Shown: positions 49,384 through 58,267 of the stretch, piece by piece
Numbering within the stretch: the stretch's first letter is position 1
Layout of the letters: every line of letters starts with the position of its first letter
Assembly: GCF_014646335.1 (NCBI RefSeq)
Contig: NZ_BMNG01000008.1
Span: 140,833 to 204,832 of the forward strand
DNA: 64,000 nucleotides
Source of the DNA: Streptomyces lasiicapitis
Lineage (GTDB): Bacteria; Actinomycetota; Actinomycetes; Streptomycetales; Streptomycetaceae
Reading direction: 5' to 3'
Translations under genes and position numbers: made by a program
Notes under the pieces: generated by a model
Databases searched by the model: none
Told to the model about the DNA's origin: nothing
The model's input: the letters and a program-made list of their open reading frames with translations, nothing else

Positions 49384-50086
49384 GCCTGTTCCAACTCTCC
49401 AGTACGGGCGTGAACTTCCCGAACGCCTCGGTCAGTGCGGCCAGCGCGTCCCCGATGCGCCAGGCGGCGCGGTCGCGCGGGCCCACCGGGTTGGAGATCG
49501 CGCGGACCTCGAGGACGGGCAGGCCGCGCGCGGCGGCGGCCTCGGCGACGCCGAAGCCCTCCATCGCCTCGGCGAGGGCGCGAGGGTGGCGGGCGAGCAG
49601 CGCGGCGGCGCGCTCGGCGGAGCCGGTCACGGTGGAGACGGTCAGGACGGTGCCGGCGGCGGCGCCCGTGGCGGCGGCCAGCGCGGCCACGAGCGCGGCC
49701 GGGGGTTCGTGGGTGACCCGGCCGAAGCCGAGCTCGGTGACGGGCAGGAAGCCGTCGGGCGTCTCGGCGCCCAGGTCGGCGACGGTGATCGCGTCGGCGA
49801 CGACGAGGGAGCCGACGGGCGCGGCGGGCTTGAAGCCGCCGCCGATCCCGGCGGAGACGACGAGGTCGTACGGGGTGCCGCCCGCGGCGGCGGTGGCGAG
49901 CGCGTGCGCGGTGGCGGCAGCGGCTGCGGCGGGGCCGACACCGGCGACGAGGAGGTCGGCCGCCGGGGCGCCCTCGGAGGTGGCCCCGGACAAGCCGGAC
50001 GCCACCGCGTCCCGCTCTGCGGGGACCGCGGTGGCGATCAGGACGCGCGGGCCCGGGGGCCGGGTCCGTGGTGCGGTCCCGGTCAG
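49367..50086 (-). CDS. mqnB: Futalosine hydrolase MqnB (start codon uncertain)
   Basis: About 239-residue nucleoside-hydrolase/phosphorylase-fold enzyme that removes hypoxanthine from futalosine. Motifs: RVLIATAVPAERDAV at the N-terminus, VAGVGPAAAAAATAHAL, VSAGIGGGF (phosphate/ribose loop), and EAMEGFGVAEAAAARGLPVLEVRAISNPVG (the MEG motif and NP loop). No ATG, GTG or TTG occurs near the expected N-terminus. CTG at 50086, overlapping the upstream stop as CTGA and 9 bases after AGGA, fits best; GTG at 50119 would add 11 residues. Confidence 0.9.
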   Translation of the reverse strand: MTGTAPRTRPPGPRVLIATAVPAERDAVASGLSGATSEGAPAADLLVAGVGPAAAAAATAHALATAAAGGTPYDLVVSAGIGGGFKPAAPVGSLVVADAITVADLGAETPDGFLPVTELGFGRVTHEPPAALVAALAAATGAAAGTVLTVSTVTGSAERAAALLARHPRALAEAMEGFGVAEAAAARGLPVLEVRAISNPVGPRDRAAWRIGDALAALTEAFGKFTPVLESWNRHDWHD

Positions 50087-50583
50087 GCGTCCGAGTCCTT
50101 CTTGAACTTGAACGACCACAGGCCGGTGGCCTTCGCGCCGCCCTTGGCCTTGCCGCCTTCGAGCAGGCTGACGGTGGTCGACTTGCCGCCGCCCCCGTAC
50201 TGCTGGTTGAAGAACACGCTGCCCGGGATGACGACGTACGTCTTCTTGCTGGCCTCCGTCAGCGGCTGGCCGTTCATCAGCAGCGTCCAGCCCTTGTCGG
50301 CGATGTCCGGGTCGACGCCGAAGCGGACCTTCTCGTCCGGGTCGACGGTGATGGACTTGACGTCCTTCATGTCCTTCAGGCACTTCTCGACGGCGGACTG
50401 CTCAAGCTCCTTGCCGTCGTTGTAGCAGGACGCCTCGGAGTGCACGGACTTGCTGCCGACCGTCACGGTGGCCAGCGGCGTCGGCTTGTCACAGGCCGAC
50501 AGGACGAGAAGTCCGGCGGAGACGGCGCCGAAGGCGGCGACGGTGCGGCGGCGACGCGCCGAGCGGAGTACCAGGGAGGTCAT
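50083..50583 (-). CDS. DUF2771 lipoprotein
   Basis: 166-residue predicted lipoprotein: basic start, hydrophobic stretch and lipobox LSAC near residue 31. The exported part contains SCYNDGKELEQSAVEKCLKD (two Cys that could pair) and TYVVIPGSVFFNQQYGGGGKSTTVSLLEGG, which I associate with the actinobacterial DUF2771 family of unknown function. It is the first gene of a unit with mqnB and mqnD. Confidence 0.85.
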   Translation of the reverse strand: MTSLVLRSARRRRTVAAFGAVSAGLLVLSACDKPTPLATVTVGSKSVHSEASCYNDGKELEQSAVEKCLKDMKDVKSITVDPDEKVRFGVDPDIADKGWTLLMNGQPLTEASKKTYVVIPGSVFFNQQYGGGGKSTTVSLLEGGKAKGGAKATGLWSFKFKKDSDA

Positions 50584-50683
50584 GGCGGAAGGTTATCGGC
50601 AGCGGGGGTGTGCCTTGCCAGGCGGGTACGGCGTGCCGCACGTTACTGGCGCCGGGGCCCTAGGGGGGCGGCCCTGGCTCGGG

Positions 50684-50822
50684 TCGGGCCCCGTAAGGGG
50701 CGCGGGGAACTGCGCGCTCAGCGCGCGATAAGCCGCAGACGCGTCTGCCGAGTGATTGTGCAGACGCGTCTGCGGCTTTTCTTGGGCCGGTCGCGCAGTT
50801 CCCCGCGCCCCTTATGGGGCTC
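50684..50822. repeat. Nested inverted repeats with terminator core
   Basis: In the 275-base gap before the MFS gene, an outer inverted repeat CCCCGTAAGGGGCGCGGGG...AACTGCGCG (50690-50716) faces its near complement (50791-50818). Inside it a 17-bp stem GCCGCAGACGCGTCTGC (50732-50748) pairs with 50760-50776 around CGAGTGATTGT and is followed by TTTTCTTG, a terminator in either reading of the gap. GCAGACGCGTCTGC is itself a 14-nt palindrome and occurs in both arms. Confidence 0.8.
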
Positions 50823-50858
50823 GGCCGGGTGATTCCCTGCGGGTTTCACGGGGCTGGG

Positions 50859-52307
50859 TCAGACGACCCGGGGGCGGGTCCTGCCGCTTCGGTGGGATGC
50901 GGCGAGGAGGCCCTTGACCGTGGGGAGCCAGCCCACCGCGACGATCGCCGCCGCCACCCACAGGCCGAGTGTGCCGTTGAGGGGCAGGGCGATGCCGATG
51001 CCGCCGCCCACCACCCACGCCATCTGCAGCAGCGTCTCCGAACGGGCGAACGCCGATGTGCGTACGCTCTCCGGCACGTCCCGCTGGATCATCGCGTCGA
51101 GCGACAGCTTCGACAGCGCCTGCGCGAAGCCCGCGACCGCCGCGAGCGAGGCGATGCCGACGGGACCGTAGAAGAGCGCGGCACACACCGCGACCCCGAG
51201 CACGACCGCCACCACCGTCACGATGATCAGCTCCGGCGCCCGCGTCTTCAGCCACGCGCCGACCGCCGTGCCGATCGCGTTGCCCACGCCCGCGGCGACG
51301 GCCACTATGCCAAGCGACACCGCCGCGCTCTGCCCGCCGAGGGGATGCTCGCGCAGCATGAAGGCGAGGAAGAAGATCAGGAACCCGGAGAGCCCGCGCT
51401 GCGCGGCGTTGACGGCGAGGCCGTGGGTCACGGCGGGCCCGACCGTGCGAAGGCCGAGGCGCTTCCTGCGCGAGGTGTCCTCCCGGTCCCTGGCCGACAC
51501 CAGGTGCAGATGCTCCTCGTCGGCGGCCAGCAGCGCCTTCGCCTCGCCCTTGGCCGAGTCCACCTTGTGGGGCAGCGTGAACGACAGCACGGTGCCCGCG
51601 ACGAACAGCGCGCACGCCCCGTACAGCGGCCAGCGCGCCCCGAGCGCCTGCAGCCCCGCGCCGACGGGCGCCGCGACGCCGGTGGCGAGCAGTCCGCTCA
51701 GCGTCACCCGCGAGTTCGCCTTCACCAGGGAGAACCCCGGTGGCAGCAGGCGGGGTACGACCGCGCTGCGCACGACGCCGTACGCCTTCGACGCCACCAG
51801 GACGCCCAGCGCCGCCGGGTACAGCTCCAGGCCGCCGCTGACGACGGCACCCGAAAGAGTCAGCGCGAGCAGCGCCCGCGCGAGCATCGCGCCCGCCATC
51901 GCGGCGCGGCGGCCGTGCGGGAGGCGGTCCAGGAGGGGGCCGATGACCGGGGCGAGGAGGGTGAACGGGGCCATCGTGATCGCCAGATACAGCGCGACGC
52001 GGCCCCGCGCCTCGTCCGTCGGCACGCTGAAGAACACCGTCGACGCGAGCGCGATCGTGATCATCACGTCGCCCGCGCCGTTCACCGCGTGCAGCTCGAT
52101 CAGCTTTCCCAGGCCCGACTCGCCCGCCCCGTGGGCGTGGGTCGCCTTGCGGATTCCTCTAGCCGTGCCGGTGAACGGCAGGTGCAGGGCGCGGCCCAGC
52201 GCGCGGGCGAACCGGGATCCCGCACCCGAATCGCCCGGCCGCGGGGACGACGACCTGAGGCCAGTCACCCAGTCATAGTGCCCCTTCCGGGGGCGAAGAA
52301 GCGGCAC
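50859..52307 (-). CDS. MFS-family membrane transporter
   Basis: 482-residue major-facilitator-like protein with about twelve hydrophobic helices (e.g. VMITIALASTVFF, AGAMLARALLALTLSGAVV, IIVTVVAVVLGVAVCAALFYG). The domain contains PVIGPLLDRLPHGRRAAMAGAMLARA, like motif A of MFS exporters. The N-terminal 60 residues are a basic cytoplasmic segment; GTG at 52268 (VTGLRSSSPRPGD) is an equally good start. Substrate unknown. It is divergent from the DUF3027 gene, and repeats fill the intervening gap. Confidence 0.82.
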   Translation of the reverse strand: MPLLRPRKGHYDWVTGLRSSSPRPGDSGAGSRFARALGRALHLPFTGTARGIRKATHAHGAGESGLGKLIELHAVNGAGDVMITIALASTVFFSVPTDEARGRVALYLAITMAPFTLLAPVIGPLLDRLPHGRRAAMAGAMLARALLALTLSGAVVSGGLELYPAALGVLVASKAYGVVRSAVVPRLLPPGFSLVKANSRVTLSGLLATGVAAPVGAGLQALGARWPLYGACALFVAGTVLSFTLPHKVDSAKGEAKALLAADEEHLHLVSARDREDTSRRKRLGLRTVGPAVTHGLAVNAAQRGLSGFLIFFLAFMLREHPLGGQSAAVSLGIVAVAAGVGNAIGTAVGAWLKTRAPELIIVTVVAVVLGVAVCAALFYGPVGIASLAAVAGFAQALSKLSLDAMIQRDVPESVRTSAFARSETLLQMAWVVGGGIGIALPLNGTLGLWVAAAIVAVGWLPTVKGLLAASHRSGRTRPRVV

Positions 52308-52344
52308 CCTCGCGGGGACGCCCCAGTCCCGCCCCTTCCCGAAA

Positions 52345-52415
52345 CCAGGGGGCTGCCGCCCCCTGGACCCCCGCTGTCGGCCTGAACGGCCTCGTCCTCA
52401 AACGCCGGACGGGCT
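52345..52415 (+). repeat. Three-hairpin intergenic repeat, copy 9
   Basis: Full copy: hairpin 1 CCAGGGGGC/GCCCCCTGG around TGCC, hairpin 2 GGCC/GGCC around TGAAC, hairpin 3 CGTCC/GGACG around TCAAACGCC, ending GGGCT. It occupies the first part of the 440-base gap between the MFS gene and the DUF3027 gene. Confidence 0.88.
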
Positions 52416-52444
52416 GGAAGGACCGGCGTGCGGGCGGGAAATAA

Positions 52445-52512
52445 AGCCCGCCCGGCGTTTGAGGGCGAGGCGCGGAGCGCCGAAAAGAGGGGGAGAGGGG
52501 GCGCAGCCCCCA
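52445..52512 (-). repeat. Three-hairpin intergenic repeat, copy 10
   Basis: Inverted partner of copy 9, 29 bases away. Hairpin 1 GGGGGC/GCCCCC, hairpin 2 GGCGC/GCGCC, hairpin 3 changed to GCCC/GGGC around the same loop TCAAACGCC. The rest of the gap (52513-52747) has only the leader of DUF3027; no other feature is visible. Confidence 0.85.
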
Positions 52513-52747
52513 GCAGGCGGCCGGTACGCCGGTGTGGGCCCAGGGGCCAGGAGAAGGTAGCGTGCGTAACGCGCCTGCGGCGGTTGTCCTCGGCCGCGCG
52601 CCTCACGGCCATCCCGCAGAATGGATGGCGTAGGTGCGCCCGATGACGTCGGGCGCGGACGTCGACGCGGCCCACTGGTCCGCTCCGTCCGTGCCCCCGC
52701 GTAAGGGAGGCGCACTCGTGAGACGGCGTAGGAGAGAAGCGATACCT

Positions 52748-53689
52748 GTGAGCGCAGCGACAACGCGAAGCCGTACCCAGCGCACCCCGCGTACCCCCGA
52801 CCGTCTCTGCGCCGAGGCGGTGGGCCTCGCCCGCGCCGCCGCCGAGGAGGCCGCCGCGCCGGGCGTGGTCGGCGAGCACGTCGACGTCGTCGTGGAGGGC
52901 GACCGCGTCGTCACGCATCTCTTCGAGTGCAAGGAGCCGGGGTACCGCGGCTGGCGCTGGGCGGTGACCGTGGCCCGCGCCTCCCGCGCGAAGGTCGTCA
53001 CCCTCGACGAGACGGTGCTGCTGCCCGGCTCCGACGCCCTCCTCGCACCCGAGTGGGTGCCCTGGAGCGAGCGGCTGCGCCCCGGCGACATGGGTCCCGG
53101 CGACCTGCTGCCCACGGACGCCGAGGATCTGCGGCTCGAGCCCGGTTACTCCGGCGAGGACGAGCCGCCGCCGAACTCCATCCTCTCGGAGGAGATGGCC
53201 GAGCGGGTCGAGGCGGAGGACGCCGAGGTCACCGCCGGGCCGCCCGCCGAGTTCACCGTCGCCCCCGCGCGCGGGTCCCTTGCGTCCATCGCCGACGAGC
53301 TGGGGCTGCGGCGTGCGCGTGTCCTGTCGCGGTACGGGCTCCACACCGCCGCCGACCGTTGGGAGGAGGGGTTCGGCCCCAAGACCCCCATGGCGCAGGC
53401 CGCGCCCGCGCCTTGCGTGAGCTGTGGCTTCCTGGTCCCCATCGGGGGATCACTGGGTCAGGCATTCGGGGTGTGCGCCAACGAATTTGGTCCCGCTGAC
53501 GGCCATGTGGTGTCCCTCGCGTACGGCTGCGGCGGCCATTCCGAGGCCGCCGTCATGCCCAAGCCGCCCCGCCCGGCCCCTCCGGTCCTCGACGAGACCC
53601 GCGTCGACGTCCTGCCCCTGCGCCCGGCCCCCGACTCGGGGTCGGTGACCCCGGCGGCCGGCGTGGGCGAGGACTTGGGCCACTCGTAG
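52748..53689 (+). CDS. DUF3027 protein (zinc-binding C-terminal half)
   Basis: 313-residue protein of the actinobacterial DUF3027 family. N-terminal half: CAEAVGLARAAAEEAAAPGVVGEHVDVVVEGDRVVTHLFECKEPGYRGWRWAVTVARAS, WVPWSERLRPGDMGPGDLLP. An HTH-like RARVLSRYGLHTAADRWEEGFGP follows. The C-terminal part has CVSCGFLVPIGGSLGQAFGVCANEFGPADGHVVSLAYGCGGHSE, a Cys/His cluster able to bind zinc. Function unknown. GTG 52748 is used; GTG 52718 has a better ribosome site (GGGAGG). The large GHKL gene follows 181 bases on. Confidence 0.85.
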   Translation: MSAATTRSRTQRTPRTPDRLCAEAVGLARAAAEEAAAPGVVGEHVDVVVEGDRVVTHLFECKEPGYRGWRWAVTVARASRAKVVTLDETVLLPGSDALLAPEWVPWSERLRPGDMGPGDLLPTDAEDLRLEPGYSGEDEPPPNSILSEEMAERVEAEDAEVTAGPPAEFTVAPARGSLASIADELGLRRARVLSRYGLHTAADRWEEGFGPKTPMAQAAPAPCVSCGFLVPIGGSLGQAFGVCANEFGPADGHVVSLAYGCGGHSEAAVMPKPPRPAPPVLDETRVDVLPLRPAPDSGSVTPAAGVGEDLGHS

Positions 53690-53870
53690 CCGCTGCGGTT
53701 CCTGTGGTTCTCCGGGTGCGGCCCGGGGGCCGGTGACGTCGCGCGGCGAAAAGCGCCACCGGCCCGCAGCCGGAAATCCGCCCCCACGCGGGACGCGATA
53801 CGGTCGCCCCCGACCGGACCCACCAGAGCCGCGCCGCGAGGCAACGCCGGGCAGAGGGAGAGCGACCACA

Positions 53871-56800
53871 GTGAGCAAGTCCGTGCGGCCGGCCGACGAG
53901 GGCACCGACCCGTTCGGCACCGCCCGCCTGCGCCGCTCCGTCCTGGAGGCCTGGGCGGCGAGCCCGGCCAGGTTCCGCGAGGACGCGAACGCCGAGGAGG
54001 ACCTGGCCCTCGGCGGCTACCGCGACCGCCTGGTCGTGGAACTCGCCCAGAACGCCTCGGACGCGGCGGCCCGAGCGGGCGTACCGGGCCGCCTGGCCCT
54101 CACCCTCCAGGACGGCGTCCTGGCGGCGGCGAACACCGGCGCCCCCCTGGACGCGACGGGCGTCGAATCCCTCTCCACCCTGCGGGCCTCCGCGAAGCGA
54201 GAGGACCGCGACCACCGCCTCGACCGCCACCCGGCCCCCGGCCACCCGGGCACCGGTGCCGGCACAAGCACGGCCACCGGCACCCGGGCCCAGGCGGACC
54301 CCGCCGCACCGCGGACGACCGGTCGCTTCGGCGTGGGCTTCGCCGCCGTTCTCGCCGTCTCCGACGAACCCGCCGTCGTCGGCCGTACCGGTGGCGTCCG
54401 CTGGTCGCTGCCGGAGGCCCGCGAACTGGCCGCGGAGACGGCCAGGTTCAGCCCGGGGCTCGGTGACGAGATCCGCCGCCGCGAGGACCACGTACCCCTG
54501 CTCCGGCTCCCGCTGCCCGCGGAGGGCACCGCTCCGGACGGCTACGACACCGTCGTCATCCTGCCGCTGCGCGACGCCGCCGCGGAGGACCTGGTGGCCC
54601 GCCTCCTCGACGGTGTCGACGACGCCCTGCTGCTCGCGCTGCCCGGCCTCGACGAGGTCACCGTCCGCACCCCGGACGGCGCGACCCGCACCCTGCGCCG
54701 CGCGGCCGACGGCCCGTACACCGTCGTGGAGGACAGCCGCGACGGTACGACCCGCTGGCGCACCGTCAGTCAGCAGGGCACCCTGGCCGCCGAGCTGCTC
54801 GCGGGCCGCCCCGTCGAGGAGCGCCAGCGCCCGTACTGGCACCTCACCTGGGCCGTGCCCGCGGGACCCGACGGCGCGCCCGAGCGGCCCCGTACCACCG
54901 CGGTCGTGCACGCCCCCACCCCCAGCGACGAGCCCCTCGGCGTGCCCGCCCTGCTCATCGCCTCCTTCCCGCTGGACACCACCCGCCGGCACGCCGCGCC
55001 GGGCCCCCTCACGGACTTCCTGGTCGAGCGCGCGGCCGACGCGTACGCCGAACTCCTCGCCTCCTGGCGCCCGGTGACCGAGGACGTCATCGGCCTCGTG
55101 CCGGGCCCGCTCGGCAAGAGCGCGCTGGACGGCGCGCTGCGCCAGGCCGTCCTGGACCGGCTGCCGCGCACCGAGTTCCTGCCTCCGGCCGCACCTCCCG
55201 CCACGCCGGACGACCGCGCCGACGAGTGGTCCGACGCCGAGGCCCCCGAAGCCCTGCGCCCGCGCGACGCGGAGGTCGTCGAGGGCGCGGGCGCCGACAC
55301 CGTGCGCGTGCTCGCCGAGGTGCTGCCGAGCCTGCTGCCCGCGGGCCTGGAGCGGCGGGGCGAGCTGCGTACGATCGGCGTCGCCCGGGTCCCGCTGACC
55401 GAGGCGATCGACCGGCTCGCGGGTCTGGAGCGCGAACCGTCCTGGTGGCGGCGGCTGTACGACACCCTCGCGGGCCTCGACCCCGACCGCCTCTCGGGCC
55501 TTCCCGTGCCGCTCGCGAACGGGCGTACGACGATCGGCCCGCGCCAGGTCCTGCTGCCTTCCCCCGACGAAGACACCGGTGCCGCCCCCGCCCTCGCCCG
55601 GCTCGGCCTGAAGGTCGCGCACCCCGACGCCGCGCACCCGCTCCTGGAGAAGCTGGGCGCCCTGCCCGCCACGCCCCGCGCGGTCCTGACGACCCCGCAG
55701 GTGCGGGCCGCGGTGGCCGCCTCGCTGGACGACGACAGTTGGTACGGCGACGACGAGACGGGGGAGGGGGCTCTGGACGCCGAGGAACTGGCCGACCTGG
55801 TGCTCTCCCTCGTGCGTGACGCGGAGCTCGCGCCCGGCGACGAGCCGTGGCTCGGCGCGCTCGCGCTGACCGACGACGACGGCGAGCTCGCGCCCGCCGG
55901 GGAGCTGGTGCTGCCCGGCAGCCCGTTCGCCCGCGTCATGCGGGAGGGTGAACTCGCCGGAGTGGACGCCGAGTTGGCGGAGCGGTGGGGCGAGCAGCCG
56001 CTCGCCGCGTGCGGGGTGCTCGCCACCTTCGCGCTGGTCCGCGCCACGGACATCGTCCTCGACCCGGACGAACTGGAGCCGCGCGACGGGGACTTCGCCG
56101 AGCCCGACGACGCGGGTCTGCTCGACGCCGTCGACGTGTGGTGCGAGGACGTCCTCGACCGGCTGCCGGACACGCCGGTGCCGCCGGTCGCCACGGAGGT
56201 CGTCGCCGTACGCGATCTCGACCTCGTCGACGACGAGCGCTGGCCCGAGGCCCTGGCCATGCTGGCCCAGCCGCCGCTGCGGGACGCCCTCACGCAGCCG
56301 GTGCGGGTGCTGCTTCCGGACGGCACGACGGAGAGCGTGCGCTCGTACACCGCGTGGTGGCTGCGCGGGCACCCGGTGCTCGGCGGGCGGCGCCCGGCGG
56401 GGCTGCGGGCCGCGGGCGGGGATCCGCTGCTCGACGGTCTGTACGACGACGCCGACGCGAGCGGCTTCGAGGACGAGCAGGTGCTGCGGGCGCTCGGCGT
56501 GCGTACGTCCGTCGGCTCGCTGCTCGCGGAGCCAGGCGGCGCCGCGGAGCTGCTCGACCGGCTCGCGGACCCGGAGCGGACCGTTTCCTCGGCGCGGCTG
56601 CACGCGCTGTACGGGGCGCTCGCGGACCTCGACCCGGAGCAGGTGACGCTGCCGGACGACGTGCGGGCCGTCATGGGCGGCTCCGACGGCGAGGTCGTGG
56701 TCGTCGACGCCGCCGACGCGGTCGTGGCCGACGCGCCGGATCTGCTGCCGTTCGCGTCCGGGGTGCCGCTGCTTCCCGTGGCGCCGTCGCGGGCGGGGGA

Positions 56801-57140
56801 CCTGGCCGAGCTGTTCCAGGTGCGGCGCCTCAGCGAGCGCGTCCCGGCGGAGGTCGACACCGGGGGCGGCGTCGAGCACGACGTGCCCGAGTCGGTGCGG
56901 GTGCTGCTCGGTGCGGGGACCCCGGCGACGTACCGGGAGTACGAGGAGCTGATCGTCGACGGCGTCGACCTGGAGTGGCGCCGCACCCCCGACGGGGCCG
57001 TGCACGCGGCCACCCTGGAGGGCGTGGCGGCGGGGCTCGCCTGGGCGGCGCGGCAGTGGCCGCGGCGGTTCGAGGTGGCGGCGCTTCTGGAGGACCCGAC
57101 GCGTACGGAGGAGTTGGCGCGGGACCGCTGGTTCGACTGA
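53871..57140 (+). CDS. Sacsin-like large protein with GHKL (HSP90-type) ATPase domain
   Basis: 1089 residues. The N-terminal 260 form a Bergerat-fold ATPase as in HSP90 and sacsin: N box VVELAQNASDAA (Glu57, Asn61, Asp64), G1-like DGVLAAANTGAPLDATGVESL (81-101, Asp81 and Gly90), and G2 box GRFGVGFAA (151-159). A His/Gly/Ala-rich insertion (about 118-148) lies in the lid. The other 800 residues are acidic and unrecognised apart from Asp/Glu-rich loops; no second catalytic domain is evident. GTG 53871 follows GAGGGAGAG. It is likely to be a chaperone or conformational switch; the client is unknown. DUF3027 is the only close same-strand neighbour. Confidence 0.82.
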   Translation: MSKSVRPADEGTDPFGTARLRRSVLEAWAASPARFREDANAEEDLALGGYRDRLVVELAQNASDAAARAGVPGRLALTLQDGVLAAANTGAPLDATGVESLSTLRASAKREDRDHRLDRHPAPGHPGTGAGTSTATGTRAQADPAAPRTTGRFGVGFAAVLAVSDEPAVVGRTGGVRWSLPEARELAAETARFSPGLGDEIRRREDHVPLLRLPLPAEGTAPDGYDTVVILPLRDAAAEDLVARLLDGVDDALLLALPGLDEVTVRTPDGATRTLRRAADGPYTVVEDSRDGTTRWRTVSQQGTLAAELLAGRPVEERQRPYWHLTWAVPAGPDGAPERPRTTAVVHAPTPSDEPLGVPALLIASFPLDTTRRHAAPGPLTDFLVERAADAYAELLASWRPVTEDVIGLVPGPLGKSALDGALRQAVLDRLPRTEFLPPAAPPATPDDRADEWSDAEAPEALRPRDAEVVEGAGADTVRVLAEVLPSLLPAGLERRGELRTIGVARVPLTEAIDRLAGLEREPSWWRRLYDTLAGLDPDRLSGLPVPLANGRTTIGPRQVLLPSPDEDTGAAPALARLGLKVAHPDAAHPLLEKLGALPATPRAVLTTPQVRAAVAASLDDDSWYGDDETGEGALDAEELADLVLSLVRDAELAPGDEPWLGALALTDDDGELAPAGELVLPGSPFARVMREGELAGVDAELAERWGEQPLAACGVLATFALVRATDIVLDPDELEPRDGDFAEPDDAGLLDAVDVWCEDVLDRLPDTPVPPVATEVVAVRDLDLVDDERWPEALAMLAQPPLRDALTQPVRVLLPDGTTESVRSYTAWWLRGHPVLGGRRPAGLRAAGGDPLLDGLYDDADASGFEDEQVLRALGVRTSVGSLLAEPGGAAELLDRLADPERTVSSARLHALYGALADLDPEQVTLPDDVRAVMGGSDGEVVVVDAADAVVADAPDLLPFASGVPLLPVAPSRAGDLAELFQVRRLSERVPAEVDTGGGVEHDVPESVRVLLGAGTPATYREYEELIVDGVDLEWRRTPDGAVHAATLEGVAAGLAWAARQWPRRFEVAALLEDPTRTEELARDRWFD

Positions 57141-57276
57141 GGGGTCGGCCGGGGTAGGCCGACGGCCCCATCGGCTGACCGACTGACCGGCCGCCTGGCC
57201 ACCTGGCCGAAAACAACCGGCGCAAAATTTTCACTGTGCGTACAACCCATGGCCAAGGTCGTGGGTCTGATCTCCC

Positions 57277-57290
57277 GAGTCAACAGACTC
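57277..57290. promoter_or_regulatory. Small palindrome in the leader of the secreted-protein pair
   Basis: GAGTC-AACA-GACTC precedes CTAGATCACT, which could be a -10 region, in the 220-base gap 57141-57360. The same gap holds AAATTTTC-type AT-rich sequence near 57226. A regulator site is possible but not identified. Confidence 0.3.
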
Positions 57291-57360
57291 CTAGATCACT
57301 GGGGCCTCGCGTGACGGCACCGCGCACCGCGGGGCCCCCTTCTCCACCTGGGGAAACAAC

Positions 57361-58212
57361 ATGCGTATCCGTGCCACTGTCGCCGCCGTGTCCGGCACCC
57401 TGGCTCTGTCCGCTCTCGCTGTTCCCGCCGCCCACGCGGGCGACGAGCCGGCCGCCCCCAAGGCGTCCGCCTCCATCTCCGACGTCTCCGAGGCCGTGGG
57501 CGCGAAGCGTGCCGCCGCGGCAGACATCCAGGTCACCGACGTCACCGTCAACGGCGGCAAGGACGTCACGCTCGGTACGACCGCGAAGAAGAAGTTCACG
57601 CTCGCCATCACGGCCACCGACCCGGCCGGCATCAAGCTCTCCAGCGGCTTCCTCTGGCTCGGCGACGACCTCGACACGGCCGACCTGATCACCCCGGCGA
57701 CCGAGGCCGAGTACAACCCCACCTGCGTCGACGTGGACGCCACCACGCGCACCTGCACGGTCAACGTCACCGCGGACCCGGCGCGCCTCGGCAACCTCGG
57801 CGCGGGCGTCCGCTGGAACGTCTACGCGGCCGTGCGGAACAGCAACGACGAGCTGGTCAGGTTCGAGAACCTCAAGTCGGACATCCGCCTCAAGCGCGCC
57901 TCCCGCCTGACGGTCAACGCCTCCCCGGAGCCGGTGAAGAAGGGCAAGACCATCACGGTCTCCGGCGCCCTGACCCGCGCCAACTGGGACACGAAGAAGT
58001 ACGCGGGTTACACCCAGCAGCCGGTGAAGCTGCAGTTCAAGAAGAAGGGCGCCTCGTCCTACTCGACCGTGAAGACGGTGAAGTCGGACACCAAGGGCAA
58101 CCTGAAGACCACGGTGAAGGCCTCGGTCGACGGCACCTTCCGCTACGTCTTCGCGGGTACGTCCACGACTCCGGCCGTGACGTCCGCGGGCGACGCGATC
58201 GACGTGCGCTGA
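57361..58212 (+). CDS. Secreted beta-rich protein, tandem paralogue 1
   Basis: 283 residues with a clean signal peptide (MRIRATVAAVSGTLALSALAVPAAHA, cleavage after AHA). The mature protein has an N-terminal variable domain (VTDVTVNGGKDVTLGTTAKKKFTLAITATDPAG ... CVDVDATTRTC) and a C-terminal conserved domain (SRLTVNASPEPVKKGKTITVSGALTRANW ... FRYVFAGTSTTPAV) that looks Ig-like. One Cys pair could bridge in the first domain. Extracellular role unknown. The downstream gene is a paralogue. Confidence 0.85.
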   Translation: MRIRATVAAVSGTLALSALAVPAAHAGDEPAAPKASASISDVSEAVGAKRAAAADIQVTDVTVNGGKDVTLGTTAKKKFTLAITATDPAGIKLSSGFLWLGDDLDTADLITPATEAEYNPTCVDVDATTRTCTVNVTADPARLGNLGAGVRWNVYAAVRNSNDELVRFENLKSDIRLKRASRLTVNASPEPVKKGKTITVSGALTRANWDTKKYAGYTQQPVKLQFKKKGASSYSTVKTVKSDTKGNLKTTVKASVDGTFRYVFAGTSTTPAVTSAGDAIDVR

Positions 58213-58267
58213 CGCCGTTCGGCCAACCTCAAGGCCCTCTTCCGCGCCACCTGAACTGAGAGAACCC

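Noticed and set aside
53553..57005. Minus-strand frame of 1150 codons opposite the GHKL gene
   Set aside because: The plus strand carries the N, G1 and G2 ATPase boxes and a good start; the antisense frame has no recognisable motif.
57141..57360. Riboswitch (c-di-AMP or similar) ahead of the secreted pair
   Set aside because: No recognisable consensus segments; only a small palindrome and AT-rich stretch.
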